64,000 nt of DNA from Nocardia alba NBRC 108234 (GTDB taxonomy: Bacteria > Actinomycetota > Actinomycetes > Mycobacteriales > Mycobacteriaceae), in assembly GCF_001612665.1 (NCBI RefSeq), contig NZ_BDAX01000009.1:310001-374000 (forward strand), read 5' to 3'. The notes beneath the pieces are model-generated. The model had not been told where the DNA came from and made no database searches. It saw only the letters and a program-made list of their open reading frames with translations. Made by a program: the position numbers and the translations under genes. This document shows, piece by piece, positions 44,099 to 53,778 of the stretch. Numbering within the stretch: the stretch's first letter is position 1; each line of letters begins with the position of its first letter.

Positions 44099-44562
44099 GA
44101 CGACCAGTCGTGCGGGTCGCGCTGACGCTGCTGATAGCGGCCGAGCATCGCGCGGACCTCGTCGCTCACCGGGGGTTCGCCGGTGAGCCTGGTCCACAGG
44201 TGCGCGTCGTGCTCGGTGAGCGTCACCGGTCCCGTCGCGGCGACGTCGACCACGAAGGTGAACTGCCTGGTGCGGGCGCCCGCACCGGTCAGGTAATCGA
44301 AATCGCCGAGATAGTCGTCGACTCCGGTGACCCGCAGCCCGGTTTCCTCCGCGACTTCGCGGGCCAGTGCTTCGCCGAGTGCCTCACCCGGCTCGACGAC
44401 GCCGCTGGGCAATTCCCACCGGCCCCCCAGGAAATCGGATCGTCGGCGACGCAGGATGAGCACGCGATGATGGCGGACGATGACCGCTCCGACGACAAGC
44501 CGACGGATTTCGTCTCGTTCTGCTTCGATGCGGAGCGTGGCGTACACGGATTCGTCGATCAT
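44074..44562 (-). CDS. NUDIX hydrolase
   Basis: A 162-residue hydrolase with a complete Nudix box: Gly54, Glu60, Arg68-Glu69-Val70, Glu72-Glu73 and Gly75. It would cleave a nucleoside-diphosphate-linked substrate and needs Mg2+. The specificity cannot be read; MutT-like or ADP-sugar activities are both possible. Convergent and overlapping with the VOC gene. Confidence 0.93.
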   Translation of the reverse strand: MIDESVYATLRIEAERDEIRRLVVGAVIVRHHRVLILRRRRSDFLGGRWELPSGVVEPGEALGEALAREVAEETGLRVTGVDDYLGDFDYLTGAGARTRQFTFVVDVAATGPVTLTEHDAHLWTRLTGEPPVSDEVRAMLGRYQQRQRDPHDWSSYSAGNGA

Positions 44563-44687
44563 CAGGTCACATCCTCTCGTCGGTGGTTAGGGCTGGCCTG
44601 AGCACTTGCGACGGGGCGTGCACCACTGAGCCTAATCCTTCCGTCACGCTGTGCCGAATGAGACTTTCCGGGCGGCGAGACGCCCGA

Positions 44688-45434
44688 TCAGCGGTTTCGC
44701 AGCGTGCCCACCGTGCACCCCGCCAGGTCACGGACTTCCCTGGACAGGTGTGCCTGATCGGCGAAGCCGGTCACGGCGGCGGTTTGCGCGGCCGGAATTC
44801 CGGCGCGAAGCGCGACGAGCGCACGCTGGAAACGCAGAATACGGGCCAACATCTTGGGTCCGTACCCGAAGGCGAACAGACAGTGCCGGTGCAGCGCCCT
44901 GGCCGACATACTCGTGTGAGCGGCGGTCTCGGCGACCGTCGCACCCGCTGAGAGTGCATCGGCGACGGCGGTGAGCGCGGGATCGACAGGGCCGTTTTCG
45001 GCGGCAAATCGTAATGCGACCGCTTCCAGCGCCGCAACGCGGTCGGGCGCGTTGTCGATGCCGTCGACGAGCTCACGGGCAACCCGCGACGGTGCGATCT
45101 GCGCCAGATCGACGCGCCGGTTCAGCAGTTCCACCGCCGGAATCCCGAGCAACGTGGGTGCGGTGCCCGGCGCGAACCTGACACCGACGAACTCCCTCGC
45201 CCGCGCGGCGGGCGCGAGGAACGCGCGACTGTCCGGACCCGCCACCATCAGCGTGCCCTCGGTCCAGATCAGGTCCATGCAACCGTCGGGCAACACTGTG
45301 ACAGGACCGGCGACGGCGGGCATGGTCCGCGACCAGACCACCGCTCGGTCCAGCCGCGACGCGCGTTCCCGGTATTCCGCCACCCGTCGACGGTAACCCC
45401 ACCCACCGACAGGTGGTCGGCGCACCGTGATCAC
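44688..45434 (-). CDS. AraC-family transcriptional regulator
   Basis: A 248-residue protein. The N-terminal domain (YRERASRLDRAVVWSR, then VLPDGCMDLIW) is the type found in DUF6597-containing AraC regulators. The C-terminal pair of helix-turn-helices spans residues ~160-245, with GFADQAHLSREVRDLAG as the second. The open frame reaches TTG 45491, overlapping the divergent gene. I place the start at GTG 45434; GTG 45458 is also possible. Confidence 0.85.
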   Translation of the reverse strand: MITVRRPPVGGWGYRRRVAEYRERASRLDRAVVWSRTMPAVAGPVTVLPDGCMDLIWTEGTLMVAGPDSRAFLAPAARAREFVGVRFAPGTAPTLLGIPAVELLNRRVDLAQIAPSRVARELVDGIDNAPDRVAALEAVALRFAAENGPVDPALTAVADALSAGATVAETAAHTSMSARALHRHCLFAFGYGPKMLARILRFQRALVALRAGIPAAQTAAVTGFADQAHLSREVRDLAGCTVGTLRNR

Positions 45435-45485
45435 CCGGTCCGTAAGATCTGACGGCACGACGTTCGGCTCGGCGGAGGGGTGCCA

Positions 45486-46349
45486 ATGCAACCGACAGCA
45501 TCAGTGCGGGGTGGACGACCGCGGGTGGCGGGATTTCCCGGTGCCGATATCGATATCGAACCGGATGTGTGGTCGGGGGCGCACGTCGACGACGACCGGA
45601 TCAGGGCGTTGGCGGTCGGTGCGTACTACGGGCGCAGCTGGGGTGCGCAATGCGATGGCGTCGCGTTCCTGCCCGAGGAGCCCGACAGCGCGTCGACCCG
45701 GCGCGAGACCGCGATCGATGGCCTGCACGAGTCGTGGGGCGTGGACAACGCCGAGGACGCGCACGACACCGTGCGCCGGTTGCTGGCCGGAATGCACGCG
45801 CCGCTGTTCGAGCTCGTCCATCCGCTCGCCGTCACGGCCGCGACCGATACCGGCCGGGTCGACCGGTCGGGAGTGGCCGACGAGCATCGCGAATTCCTGC
45901 ACACCCTGTCGGGTTTCCGTGGCTATCGCGGGCCCGCCGGGATCGATCGCGACTACGACGCCTGGCTACAGGCCATCAAGCTCGGCATCACCGACAGCCT
46001 GCCGACCCCGCTCCAGATCGATGCCACCGCATGGGATCTGGCGCGGCTGGTGTTCATCGCCAGGGCCGCGCACACGGCGGGATATCTGACCGAGGACCAG
46101 GCGTGGGAGCACATGCTGACCGGACTGGATCGGGCGCGTCAGCACTATCGCAACTGGCGTCAATTCGGCGACGGATTCCTCACGGGGGCGATCTTCTGGG
46201 CGGCCACACAGGATCTGTCCGCCGCGAAAAGCCAAGTGGCCGAACGCAGACGGATGATCGCGGGGCTGCACCTTCGCCCGTCGAGTCCGTGGCGACGGGT
46301 GTCGCTGCACGCGGGTGCGCCGGTGTTCAGCCCGGCATCGTCAGCATGA
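45486..46349 (+). CDS. DUF1266-type hypothetical protein
   Basis: A 287-residue cytoplasmic protein. The C-terminal half has the pattern W-D-x-A-R-hydrophobic...A-G-Y-L...W..ML..L of DUF1266 proteins (AWDLARLVFIARAAHTAGYL). No catalytic motif is apparent. The ATG at 45486 follows GGAGG. Its 3' end overlaps the convergent gene by 23 nt. DUF1266 proteins often lie in loci for contact-dependent toxins or stress, but nothing here supports that. Confidence 0.8.
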   Translation: MQPTASVRGGRPRVAGFPGADIDIEPDVWSGAHVDDDRIRALAVGAYYGRSWGAQCDGVAFLPEEPDSASTRRETAIDGLHESWGVDNAEDAHDTVRRLLAGMHAPLFELVHPLAVTAATDTGRVDRSGVADEHREFLHTLSGFRGYRGPAGIDRDYDAWLQAIKLGITDSLPTPLQIDATAWDLARLVFIARAAHTAGYLTEDQAWEHMLTGLDRARQHYRNWRQFGDGFLTGAIFWAATQDLSAAKSQVAERRRMIAGLHLRPSSPWRRVSLHAGAPVFSPASSA

Positions 46350-47214
46350 TGCCGACGGCTTGACGACGGAACGGATCGTCGTCGACCATGCCCAGTTTGC
46401 GGCGTTCCACCAGCAGTTGCCATTCGCCGAAGAGATCGGCCGAGCAGGGCATCGACTGGGCGATGGATCCGTCGACATGCTCGATCTCGCAGGCCAGGCG
46501 CACGGCCTCGGTGACACGGGTGAAGTCGCCGGGTTCCCAGTCGACGAAATCGAGATCGGTGCCCGCTCCCGAGACCCGCAGGGTCGCGACCTGCCCGGGA
46601 GCCGTGCGCACCTGCGCGCCGGTGAGAACCGAGACCGGGAATTCGTAGACCGCCCACGCGGACACGAACAGCAGGCGCAGGGTGGTGATCGCGACCAGAC
46701 CCGGTGCGCCCTCGTGACCGGCCTGGGCCAGTTCGAGGACGTACTCGTCGGAACGAGCGCAACCGTGCAGGACGTCGATCTCGCGTAAGGAGTTGCCCGC
46801 GTGGCGCATGCGGCGTGCCGCCGCCGTGACATCGGGACGGTGTCGACCGTTCGACCCCTGCACCGATTGCGGTGGAACGAGATTCGGGCGTGGCGGGAAC
46901 ACCCGGCGCAAGCTGACCAGGTCGCGTTCGACCGCCCTGACCAGCGTCTGCGCCTGTTCGCGCAAGCCGGTCTCGAGATACACCGGCACCGGATGACGAT
47001 CCGTCGGCGCCCCGTTGACCACGAACTGGGCGGACCGGAAGAACAGCAGCAACGCCATCTGCGCGTCGTCGGTGGTCGCCAGCGCGATTCTGGCCAGCTC
47101 GGCCACCCCCACATCGAGCGCGATCTCGTGGTCGGCGCGCAGCGGCGTCGTCACCAACCGCCCGCCCGCGTACCGGACCGCGACTCGCGCACCCCATATT
47201 TCGATCAAAGCCAC
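46327..47214 (-). CDS. Hypothetical protein
   Basis: A 295-residue protein with no recognised catalytic motif. The N-terminal ~110 residues look like a mixed alpha/beta domain (MALLLFFRSAQFVVNG). Around residues 165-225 a beta-rich segment (VAITTLRLLFVSAWAVYEFPVSVLTGAQV) resembles bacterial PH/GRAM-like domains. GTG 47214 lies directly behind GGAGGGAC, which rules out the long frame to 47577. Confidence 0.75.
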   Translation of the reverse strand: MALIEIWGARVAVRYAGGRLVTTPLRADHEIALDVGVAELARIALATTDDAQMALLLFFRSAQFVVNGAPTDRHPVPVYLETGLREQAQTLVRAVERDLVSLRRVFPPRPNLVPPQSVQGSNGRHRPDVTAAARRMRHAGNSLREIDVLHGCARSDEYVLELAQAGHEGAPGLVAITTLRLLFVSAWAVYEFPVSVLTGAQVRTAPGQVATLRVSGAGTDLDFVDWEPGDFTRVTEAVRLACEIEHVDGSIAQSMPCSADLFGEWQLLVERRKLGMVDDDPFRRQAVGIMLTMPG

Positions 47215-47325
47215 GTCCCTCCTGGCCTGCCCCGCATCGGTGGATCTTACCGAGGGTCCCTCGCGAGCCCGGCGATGGTCCTGCCGATGGTGTTCGAAGG
47301 TGTGCCGAGGTGGCAGGCTGTACCC

Positions 47326-47535
47326 ATGCCCGATGACCAGGAAGTCCGCGCCGAACAGTCCACTGACGCGATCGAAACGCAGGAAGAAGCGACGAAGCGG
47401 AAGTTCCGTGAGGCGCTGGAACGCAAGAACGGCCACTCCGCCGTGGGTGGGGCCGCCCAGAATTCCGCCAAAGTGCGTGGGACGCATGCGCAGGCGGGCG
47501 GGAAGCGCACCTTCCGCCGTCGCGCCGGCGGATAG
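47326..47535 (+). CDS. Small DUF5302-type protein
   Basis: A 69-residue, highly charged protein with the pattern EEATKRKFREALERKN and a basic C-terminus GGKRTFRRRAGG, as in DUF5302 proteins of actinobacteria. Function unknown; the Arg-rich end suggests nucleic-acid contact. ATG 47326 gives the family-typical length. It is divergent from the hypothetical gene ending at 46327. Confidence 0.8.
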   Translation: MPDDQEVRAEQSTDAIETQEEATKRKFREALERKNGHSAVGGAAQNSAKVRGTHAQAGGKRTFRRRAGG

Positions 47536-47610
47536 TCTCGCGCCGAGGTCGGTCACTGCGCGGCGGCACTTCGGCAATCATGCTGCGCCGCCGGGCTTTT
47601 CGGGCCGCAA

Positions 47611-48672
47611 CTACTGCAAGCGGGACGTGTCGGCGTCCGCTTCGGTGCGAACGGAGTCCTCGAAGCCTGCGCCGCTGTCGGCTTCGCTGAAGACCAGCCA
47701 GCATCCCCGGATGGCACCGAGCAGATCCTCGAGCAGATCGATCGCGGGGCGCGTGGGGTCGAGGCGGCAGATGCGGTAACCGTCGGTCCAGGCTGCGAGG
47801 TCGTCGTCCTCGGTGTCGCGTTCCTCGATTTCCTGTGCGGCTTCGATGATTCCGTCCAGGTCGCGAACCTTGCCCTCGGAGACGGCGATCGCATCGGCGA
47901 TCAGGTCGACCACCACCTCGGTGGGCGTCTCACCCGCGCCGAGCCGTTCCAGGACCACAGTCGGCGTTTCGACCTGTAGTGCTTCGATGTCGTCCGCCTC
48001 GGCTACCACGTCCACCGGCTCGAGGTTGGCGACCTCGCCCGCCACCGTCGCCGCGGCCCGCAGCCAGTGCGCGGCGGCGACCGAGGCGGCGGCGGGATCC
48101 AGCTCGGTGAACAGGTCGATCGTGCCCAACGGATTGGCGCGGAGCAGGCTGTCCGCCGCGTGCACCTGCACCGGGGAGATCTCCGGGCGGGTGAGTTCGA
48201 CGGCCTGTCTGGCTCGACCCGCCAGATCACCCAGTTCCGCGGCCGTGATCGCCGCCTGCTCGGTGAGGACCTCGTTCACCACCCGATCCACCAGGCCCGC
48301 GTCACCGATCGCGTGGAGCACGCGACCCACATAGTGCGCGGATTCCTCGATGGGGCTGTAGAAGACCAGCATGCACCCGTCGTCGTCGGGCAGGTTGGGC
48401 GTGCGCAACGCGGCTTCGACCTTCGCGAAGCGATTACGCTCCTCCGCCCGCCGCCACGCCTCCCCGTTCACGACGTCGGGATCGCCCGCGGCGGTCGCCG
48501 GATGGGTGTAGGTCCGCCACTGGAACCGCGCCAGACTCGCCAACGCCGCCGCCAACTCCACCCCGTGCTCGGCGCCCGGCACCTCGGCGATGGTCTCGGC
48601 GACATCACCGCGACCGGTCCCCCAGGTGGCGACCAGCGTTCCCGCCCCCGAGTCGTATGCATACCGCGTCAT
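47611..48672 (-). CDS. Hypothetical protein, acidic
   Basis: A 353-residue, strongly acidic, mostly helical cytoplasmic protein. No domain is recognised. It begins MTRYAYDSGAG; ATG 48672 is preferred because the frame upstream to 48711 lacks a ribosome-binding site. The composition (many Glu/Asp/Ala, few Cys) suggests a soluble repeat-like helical scaffold. It is 102 nt downstream of the tmRNA terminator on the same strand. Confidence 0.75.
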   Translation of the reverse strand: MTRYAYDSGAGTLVATWGTGRGDVAETIAEVPGAEHGVELAAALASLARFQWRTYTHPATAAGDPDVVNGEAWRRAEERNRFAKVEAALRTPNLPDDDGCMLVFYSPIEESAHYVGRVLHAIGDAGLVDRVVNEVLTEQAAITAAELGDLAGRARQAVELTRPEISPVQVHAADSLLRANPLGTIDLFTELDPAAASVAAAHWLRAAATVAGEVANLEPVDVVAEADDIEALQVETPTVVLERLGAGETPTEVVVDLIADAIAVSEGKVRDLDGIIEAAQEIEERDTEDDDLAAWTDGYRICRLDPTRPAIDLLEDLLGAIRGCWLVFSEADSGAGFEDSVRTEADADTSRLQ

Positions 48673-48774
48673 TCGCTCAGTTCTACGTGGCCCATCCGCA
48701 CCACCCGTCACCAGGGTCTACCGGATCAACGCGCGGACCGTGCCGTCGACGGCGAGTCAGGCCACCGAGCCACG

Positions 48775-48810
48775 AAAAAGCCCCCCACCTGTGGGTCAGG
48801 TGAGGGGCCT
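48775..48810 (-). terminator. Terminator of tmRNA
   Basis: On the minus strand, AGGCCCCTCACCTG (48810-48797) pairs with CAGGTGGGGGGCT (48791-48779) with one mismatch or bulge, followed by TTTTT. It begins 4 nt after the mature tmRNA end. Confidence 0.88.
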
Positions 48811-48814
48811 CGAG

Positions 48815-49184
48815 TGGAGCTGCCGGGAATCGAACCCGGGTCCTCCGCCGCGTCTTCAGGGCTTCTCCGTGTGCAGTTCGCTGTGTCTCTACTCGGATCT
48901 CCAGGTCTCGCGAACAAGCTCGGATGACGATCCCAGTCGCTGTTGGATGTCCCATCCGACTCCGCGACCGAGCCGAACGGTAATTCCCTCTAGCTGATGC
49001 CAGTACCCGGGTCGAGGGACGAACCCGGACTGACAGAGACGACCTGGCTACTTAGGCAGCGAGGGCGTACTCGCGCTGATTGGAATCGGCGCTTAATTGG
49101 TTGCAGCGACGCTTACGGTGGTCTCTTGCCTGCACCGACACGCTTCCCCTGAATCAACGTACGCAGTCGAAACCGTTCAGCCCC
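48815..49184 (-). ncRNA. ssrA: Transfer-messenger RNA (tmRNA)
   Basis: A 370-nt one-piece tmRNA. The 5' end GGGGCTGAACGGTTTCGACT pairs through GGGGCTG with the 3' CAGCTCC, keeping the G3:U70 pair needed for alanylation. The 3' part has a tRNA-like T arm (GGTTCGATTCC). The tag frame (49090 down to 49052) encodes ADSNQREYALAA followed by TAA, with GCC as resume codon. CCA is not encoded. It rescues stalled ribosomes with SmpB, whose gene lies 2.4 kb upstream on the same strand. Confidence 0.98.
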
Positions 49185-49191
49185 GTACGTG

Positions 49192-49218
49192 CCCGCACCG
49201 TGCGGGCTAGTCATATTA
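49192..49218 (-). promoter_or_regulatory. ssrA promoter -10 and leader hairpin
   Basis: TAATAT (49218-49213 on the minus strand) is a good -10 about 29 nt before the mature 5' end. The leader contains a perfect hairpin CCCGCAC-G-GTGCGGG (49192-49206), probably removed with RNase P processing. The -35 is not clear. Confidence 0.5.
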
Positions 49219-49409
49219 ACACCGGCGCGGAGCCGGATCATCCCAATATCTCTGCCAGCTCGCGGTGTCGCTGAAGTGATCTTGCAGCGAACCATGCCAG
49301 ATGGCCTCGGCGAATCCGGGTGGGACCGCCGGTAGTGACATGTACTGTTCTCGTTCGGCCGCCCCGGAACCGTGAAATGTTCAGGGCGACTGGAGCGAGG
49401 AGTTATCTC

Positions 49410-50708
49410 ATGGCATACACCGGTCAGCGTGGACTGCGCCGATTCGCGGCTATTCCGGCTGTCGCGAGCCTCGTGCTGGCCGCGGCCTGCTCGTCGGGCG
49501 ACTCCATCGCCGCGCAGGGCGTCACCAGCACCCCCTGCCCCGGTTCGGCGCACACCGATCGCGGCTGCATCTACCTCGGGGTGCTCTCCGATCTCGAGAA
49601 CGGGCCGTTCACCCCGCTCGGTGCCTCGATGAACGACGGTCAGGTGGCGTTCTGGAAGCAGGTGAACGCGGCGGGCGGCATCGGCGGCTACGACATCGAC
49701 ATCAGCACCTATACCCGCAACACCTCCTACGACCCGCGCACCCATCGCATCGCGTATGAGGAGATCGCGCCGAACGTGCTGGCGTTGTCGATGAGTTTCG
49801 GGACCGCGCAGACCGTCGCGATGCTGAATCAGATGGACGCCGACGACATGATGAGCACGGCGGCCACCCTGTGGTCGGGCTGGAATTACCGCAGTGCGGA
49901 TCGCAATCTGGTGCTCAGCGGCGGCTACTCCTACTGCACCGAAGCGGTGACCGGGCTCGACTGGTTCGCCGAAACCCACTACACGCCACGCAATATCGCC
50001 GTGGTGGCCTATCGCGGCAACTACGGCGGCGACTACGCCAGCGGCGCGCTGAAGTGGGCGCTGGCCAACGACGCCACCATCGCCGACCGCATCGACACCG
50101 GACCCAATGCCGAGGTCGGCAACCAGGACGGCCCGGTGGCGGAGATCCTGGCGGCCGCACCGGACCTGGTGATGCTGGCCACCGGGCCGGCCGAGACCGC
50201 CGAGATCGTGGGCAAGCTCGTGAAATCGGGCTACACCGGCCGGTTCCTCGGCTCGATACCCACCTGGAACGCGGCCCTGCTGAAATCGGCTGCCGCGCCG
50301 GCGCTGACCGCGCTCTACAACTACACGACCCCGGTCGACAGTTGGGGAGGCGACAGCATGGGCGCCAAGCACGCCCGCGACGCGATCAGCGGCGAACCGG
50401 CCAACTTCGGCTATTCGCTGGGCTGGGCGATCACCTATCCGCTCAAAGCCCTGCTCACCACGGCGGCGGCGAACGGCGAACTCACCCGAGCCGGCCTGCG
50501 CCGCAGCGTGGGCGCGATGAAACCCGACGGTGAGGGCATGGTCGTGATCCACCCGGCGGGTGCGGCCGAGCCGGATCTGAAGTCGGAGTGGTCGGTGGTG
50601 TTCGAACCGGATGCGGGAGCGCCGATGGGCGCACGACCGGTGAGCGTCGGTTACCAGGGCGCGACGTTGGGTCGATTGAACCTGCACGAGCCCTGCACCC
50701 GGTTGTAG
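49410..50708 (+). CDS. Lipoprotein, ABC-type amino-acid-binding protein (periplasmic binding protein type 1)
   Basis: A 432-residue lipoprotein with signal sequence and lipobox LAAAC (Cys ~27). The body resembles Leu/Ile/Val- or amide-binding proteins (YLGVLSDLENGPFTPLG at the start, repeated Rossmann halves, GMVVIHPAG near the end). No permease or ATPase gene is adjacent, so it may be an orphan receptor. ATG 49410 follows GAGCGAGGAG. The ligand is unknown. Confidence 0.85.
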   Translation: MAYTGQRGLRRFAAIPAVASLVLAAACSSGDSIAAQGVTSTPCPGSAHTDRGCIYLGVLSDLENGPFTPLGASMNDGQVAFWKQVNAAGGIGGYDIDISTYTRNTSYDPRTHRIAYEEIAPNVLALSMSFGTAQTVAMLNQMDADDMMSTAATLWSGWNYRSADRNLVLSGGYSYCTEAVTGLDWFAETHYTPRNIAVVAYRGNYGGDYASGALKWALANDATIADRIDTGPNAEVGNQDGPVAEILAAAPDLVMLATGPAETAEIVGKLVKSGYTGRFLGSIPTWNAALLKSAAAPALTALYNYTTPVDSWGGDSMGAKHARDAISGEPANFGYSLGWAITYPLKALLTTAAANGELTRAGLRRSVGAMKPDGEGMVVIHPAGAAEPDLKSEWSVVFEPDAGAPMGARPVSVGYQGATLGRLNLHEPCTRL

Positions 50709-50714
50709 CGGAGG

Positions 50715-51578
50715 TCAGCTCGCCGCGATCATGGCGACCGCCGTGAGCGCGAGCCCCATGCCGACCTTCTGGGTGGCGCTGACGCGTTCGCCGAGCAGGA
50801 CCATCGCCAGCAGCACGGTCGCCGCCGGATACAGCGAGCCGATCACGCTCACCACCGACAGCATCGCGCCGTGGAAGGCGTAGAGCAGCGCGGCATTGGC
50901 GATCACATCGAGCACCCCGACCGCCAGCGCCAGGCGCAGCGGTTCACCGTGCAGACCTCGGAATTCACCGGCGGCCAGCGCCGATGTCCACACGACCGCG
51001 GTCGCCGCGACACGTTGAGCGAGCAGCGGCCACAGGCCGGCGCTCGCGCTGGTCTCGTGCAGGAAGTAGAACGCGAAACCGAAGGCGGCGCCCGATCCGA
51101 TCGTGAGCAGCGCCACCCGGCGGGTGAAACGCAGTTTCCGGCCGCCGGTGATCTCCTCGGTGGTCTCGTCGGGCGCCTCCCGGCTCACGAGCACCACCGC
51201 CGCCAAGGCCACCGCGATGCCCGCGACCGCGATCGGGCCAGGCCGTTCACCGAGCAAGAAACCGGCGATCACCGGGATGCCCGCGACCAGTACCGCGGTC
51301 ACCGGCGACACCACCGACATGGGTCCATCGGCGAGCGCGGCGTAGAACCACCACACCGCCAGGCCGCTGGCCACACCGGCGGCCAGGCCCCACATCACCG
51401 ACGCGGTGTCGGCATGCCCGCCCACCAACGGCGCGATCAACAGCACCAGCAGCACCGAGAACGGGTACGACACCACCACCACACGCAGCGCCGTCACCCG
51501 ACGCGCGGCGATCCCGCCGAAGAAGTCGCTGACTCCGTAGCCCGCCGCCGCGACGAGGGCGAGCACTACGGAGATCAA
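50715..51578 (-). CDS. EamA/DMT-family transporter
   Basis: A 287-residue, ten-TM protein of the drug/metabolite transporter superfamily with two EamA repeats ([21 protein letters not shown] and [17 protein letters not shown]). The start is a TTG at 51578 overlapping the smpB stop (TTGA), so translation is coupled to smpB. It is likely an exporter of an amino acid or metabolite. Confidence 0.9.
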   Translation of the reverse strand: MISVVLALVAAAGYGVSDFFGGIAARRVTALRVVVVSYPFSVLLVLLIAPLVGGHADTASVMWGLAAGVASGLAVWWFYAALADGPMSVVSPVTAVLVAGIPVIAGFLLGERPGPIAVAGIAVALAAVVLVSREAPDETTEEITGGRKLRFTRRVALLTIGSGAAFGFAFYFLHETSASAGLWPLLAQRVAATAVVWTSALAAGEFRGLHGEPLRLALAVGVLDVIANAALLYAFHGAMLSVVSVIGSLYPAATVLLAMVLLGERVSATQKVGMGLALTAVAMIAAS

Positions 51579-52048
51579 CGCATGCCTTTGACCCGCCGAC
51601 CTACCTCACGAGTGACCTCACGCTCGGCCTGCCGACGGGCAAGATCCTGGCGCTTGTCGTAGTCCTGCTTGCCCTTGGCGAGGGCGAGTTCCACCTTCAC
51701 CTTGCCGTCGGAGAAGTACATCGACAGCGGCACCAGCGTCTGGTTGCCCTCGCGCGACTTGCCGACCAGGTGCTCGATCTCGCGCTTGTGCAGCAGCAGC
51801 TTGCGGGTGCGGCGCGGCGAATGATTGGTCCAGGTGCCGTGGCTGAACTCCGGGATGTGCAGCCCACGCAGCCAGACCTCGCCGTGGTCGACCGTCGCGA
51901 AAGCGTCGACCAGCGAGGCCTTGCCCTCACGCAGGCTCTTCACCTCGGTGCCGACCAACGCGATCCCCGCCTCATAGGTATCGAGGATCGTGTAGTTGTG
52001 CCGGGCCTTGCGGTTGGTCGCGATGACCTTCCGGCCTTTCTCCTTCAT
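51575..52048 (-). CDS. smpB: SsrA-binding protein SmpB
   Basis: A 157-residue SmpB. The OB-barrel motifs NRKARHNY and [14 protein letters not shown] are present, and the C-terminal basic tail ([15 protein letters not shown]) reaches into the empty mRNA channel. It carries tmRNA to stalled ribosomes. ATG 52048 is the family start; the frame to TTG 52057 is spurious. In many actinobacteria smpB follows ftsE-ftsX, but those genes are not present here; an acyl-ACP desaturase lies upstream instead. Confidence 0.97.
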   Translation of the reverse strand: MKEKGRKVIATNRKARHNYTILDTYEAGIALVGTEVKSLREGKASLVDAFATVDHGEVWLRGLHIPEFSHGTWTNHSPRRTRKLLLHKREIEHLVGKSREGNQTLVPLSMYFSDGKVKVELALAKGKQDYDKRQDLARRQAEREVTREVGRRVKGMR

Positions 52049-52096
52049 AACGGTCAACTGTAAGTGACGGCGCCAGCGCTTTATTCCATGGCTGAC

Positions 52097-53035
52097 TCAG
52101 ACCCTGGCGGCCGCCCTGGCCAGCGCTCGGTCGCGCTGTTCCTCGAAACGCGCCGCCTTGGCCTCGAGGTCGAGCAGGTAGGCGTGCAGCTCGGCGCGGG
52201 CGATTTCGCCCTCGGGACCGAAATCGGTGCGCTCGAAGACTCGCCAGATTCGCAGGGTCGGGCGCAGGACCACATCGAGGTGCTGGCGTAGGTCGTAGAC
52301 GCCGTGCTTGGCGAGCAGGACCGCGTTGCGACGGAAGTTGGGCTGGTTGAGGCCGGGCATCTGGAAACGCAGGATCACGTCGGTGATGGCCCGCATGGCC
52401 TCGTCGGGGGTCAGATCGAGGGCGGCCGCGCAGAGCTTGCGGTAGAAGACCATGTGCAGGTTCTCGTCGGCGGCGATCCGGGCCAGCATGCGATCGGCGA
52501 CCGAGTCGTTACACAGGGCGCCGGTGTTGCGGTGGCTGATGCGGGTCGCCAGCTCCTGCAACGTGACGTAGGCGACGCCCTTGAGGAACTGCGAACCCTT
52601 CTCCGGCTTGGCGATGCCCGCGGTCATGTGCGACATCCTGGCCTCTTCGAGCGCGACCGGGTCGACGGCGCGGGTCACCACGAGGTAGTCGCGCAAGACG
52701 ATGCCGTGGCGGTTCTCCTCGGCGGTCCACCGGCCCACCCAGGTGCCCCACGCGTTGTCGAAGCCGAAGGTGTCGGCGAGTTCGCGATGGTAGGAGGGCA
52801 GGTTGTCTTCGGTGAGCAGATTGGTGATCATCGCCGCCTTGGCGACCTCGCTCAACCGCGACTGTTCGGGATCCCAGTCGTCGCCGCCCATGGCCGCGAA
52901 ATTGCGGCCCTCGTCCCACGGCACGTAGTCGTGGGGGTGCCACATCTTGGCCTTGGACAGGTGGTCGTTGAGGTTGGCTTCGGCCGTCGGCTCGAGCTCG
53001 GCGAGGATGTCGCTGTCGGACAGGTGGAGCGTCAT
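52097..53035 (-). CDS. Acyl-ACP desaturase (soluble di-iron, DesA1/DesA2-like)
   Basis: A 312-residue ferritin-like protein. Two EExxH-type iron-binding motifs are visible: AEENRHG and ADENLHM. The length and the sequence around AAMGGDDWDPEQ are typical of mycobacterial DesA1/DesA2 rather than plant enzymes. It would desaturate acyl-ACP in fatty-acid or mycolate synthesis. It lies 48 nt upstream of smpB on the same strand. Confidence 0.93.
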   Translation of the reverse strand: MTLHLSDSDILAELEPTAEANLNDHLSKAKMWHPHDYVPWDEGRNFAAMGGDDWDPEQSRLSEVAKAAMITNLLTEDNLPSYHRELADTFGFDNAWGTWVGRWTAEENRHGIVLRDYLVVTRAVDPVALEEARMSHMTAGIAKPEKGSQFLKGVAYVTLQELATRISHRNTGALCNDSVADRMLARIAADENLHMVFYRKLCAAALDLTPDEAMRAITDVILRFQMPGLNQPNFRRNAVLLAKHGVYDLRQHLDVVLRPTLRIWRVFERTDFGPEGEIARAELHAYLLDLEAKAARFEEQRDRALARAAARV

Positions 53036-53163
53036 GAGTCGACGTTACGAGGCCGAGGGTGGGTTTTCGGGGTTATTCCCGAGAATTCCGCGAGTACTCA
53101 TCACGACTATCGACCTGCGACGATGATCGGTCACAGCGTCACCGGACGGGTGCGGCGCACCCA

Positions 53164-53778
53164 TCATCGGACCGAGGGCACGGGGCCGAAACGGCCGAGG
53201 TACAGCGGCACCGAATCCCACTGGGTGCGGTCGGGAGTGAGGTCGCCCACGACCGATACACCCGCATCGGCGAAGGCTCCTCTGGCTCGGGCGATGTGGT
53301 CCTCCGAGGTGACGAGAACGACCGAGCGCAAACCCTTTTCGACGAGCATCGCCGCGGTGTTGCGGGCGTTGGCCACCGTCGAGTCGGCCTCGGATTCGCG
53401 CAGGATCCGGCGCTCGTCGACGCCCGCGTCGACCAGCCAGCCCGCCATGGCGTCGGCTTCGGACCGGCCGGCTCGCGGGTTGCCGCCGGTGACGATGATC
53501 GGCGACCACGGCGCGAAGACGGCCTGGGCCAGGCCCGCGCGCAGTCGTCGGACCAGTTCGTCGCGCATCGTGCCCTCCGGTGTCAGGCCGTAGCCGAGCA
53601 CCACCACCGCGGTGTCCGGGCCGTAGATGCCGGGCAAGCTCGGCGTGCCGAGTATCGACGCGAGGTCGAGACCGGGTGGGGCCGTGAGGTCGGCACCGGC
53701 GGGCGCCGGCACGCAGGCCAATCCCGTGACAGCGATCGCCGCGCACACCACGCGCTTACCCCAAGTCCACCGCATCAT
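53164..53778 (-). CDS. Exported YdcF/SanA-type (DUF218) protein
   Basis: A 204-residue protein with an N-terminal signal sequence (hydrophobic residues ~10-30) and a DUF218 core: VVVLGYGL, the GG-containing strand IIVTGGNPRAG, ESEADSTVANARN and VVLVTSEDHIARA. Such proteins are linked to cell-envelope integrity and vancomycin tolerance in E. coli (SanA) and may bind a nucleotide-like ligand. Monocistronic as far as visible. Confidence 0.88.
   Translation of the reverse strand: MMRWTWGKRVVCAAIAVTGLACVPAPAGADLTAPPGLDLASILGTPSLPGIYGPDTAVVVLGYGLTPEGTMRDELVRRLRAGLAQAVFAPWSPIIVTGGNPRAGRSEADAMAGWLVDAGVDERRILRESEADSTVANARNTAAMLVEKGLRSVVLVTSEDHIARARGAFADAGVSVVGDLTPDRTQWDSVPLYLGRFGPVPSVR

Noticed and set aside
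48820..48850. tRNA-like T arm and acceptor that might suggest a separate tRNA gene
   Set aside because: It pairs with the GGGGCTG 5' end 370 nt away and is the tRNA-like domain of tmRNA.
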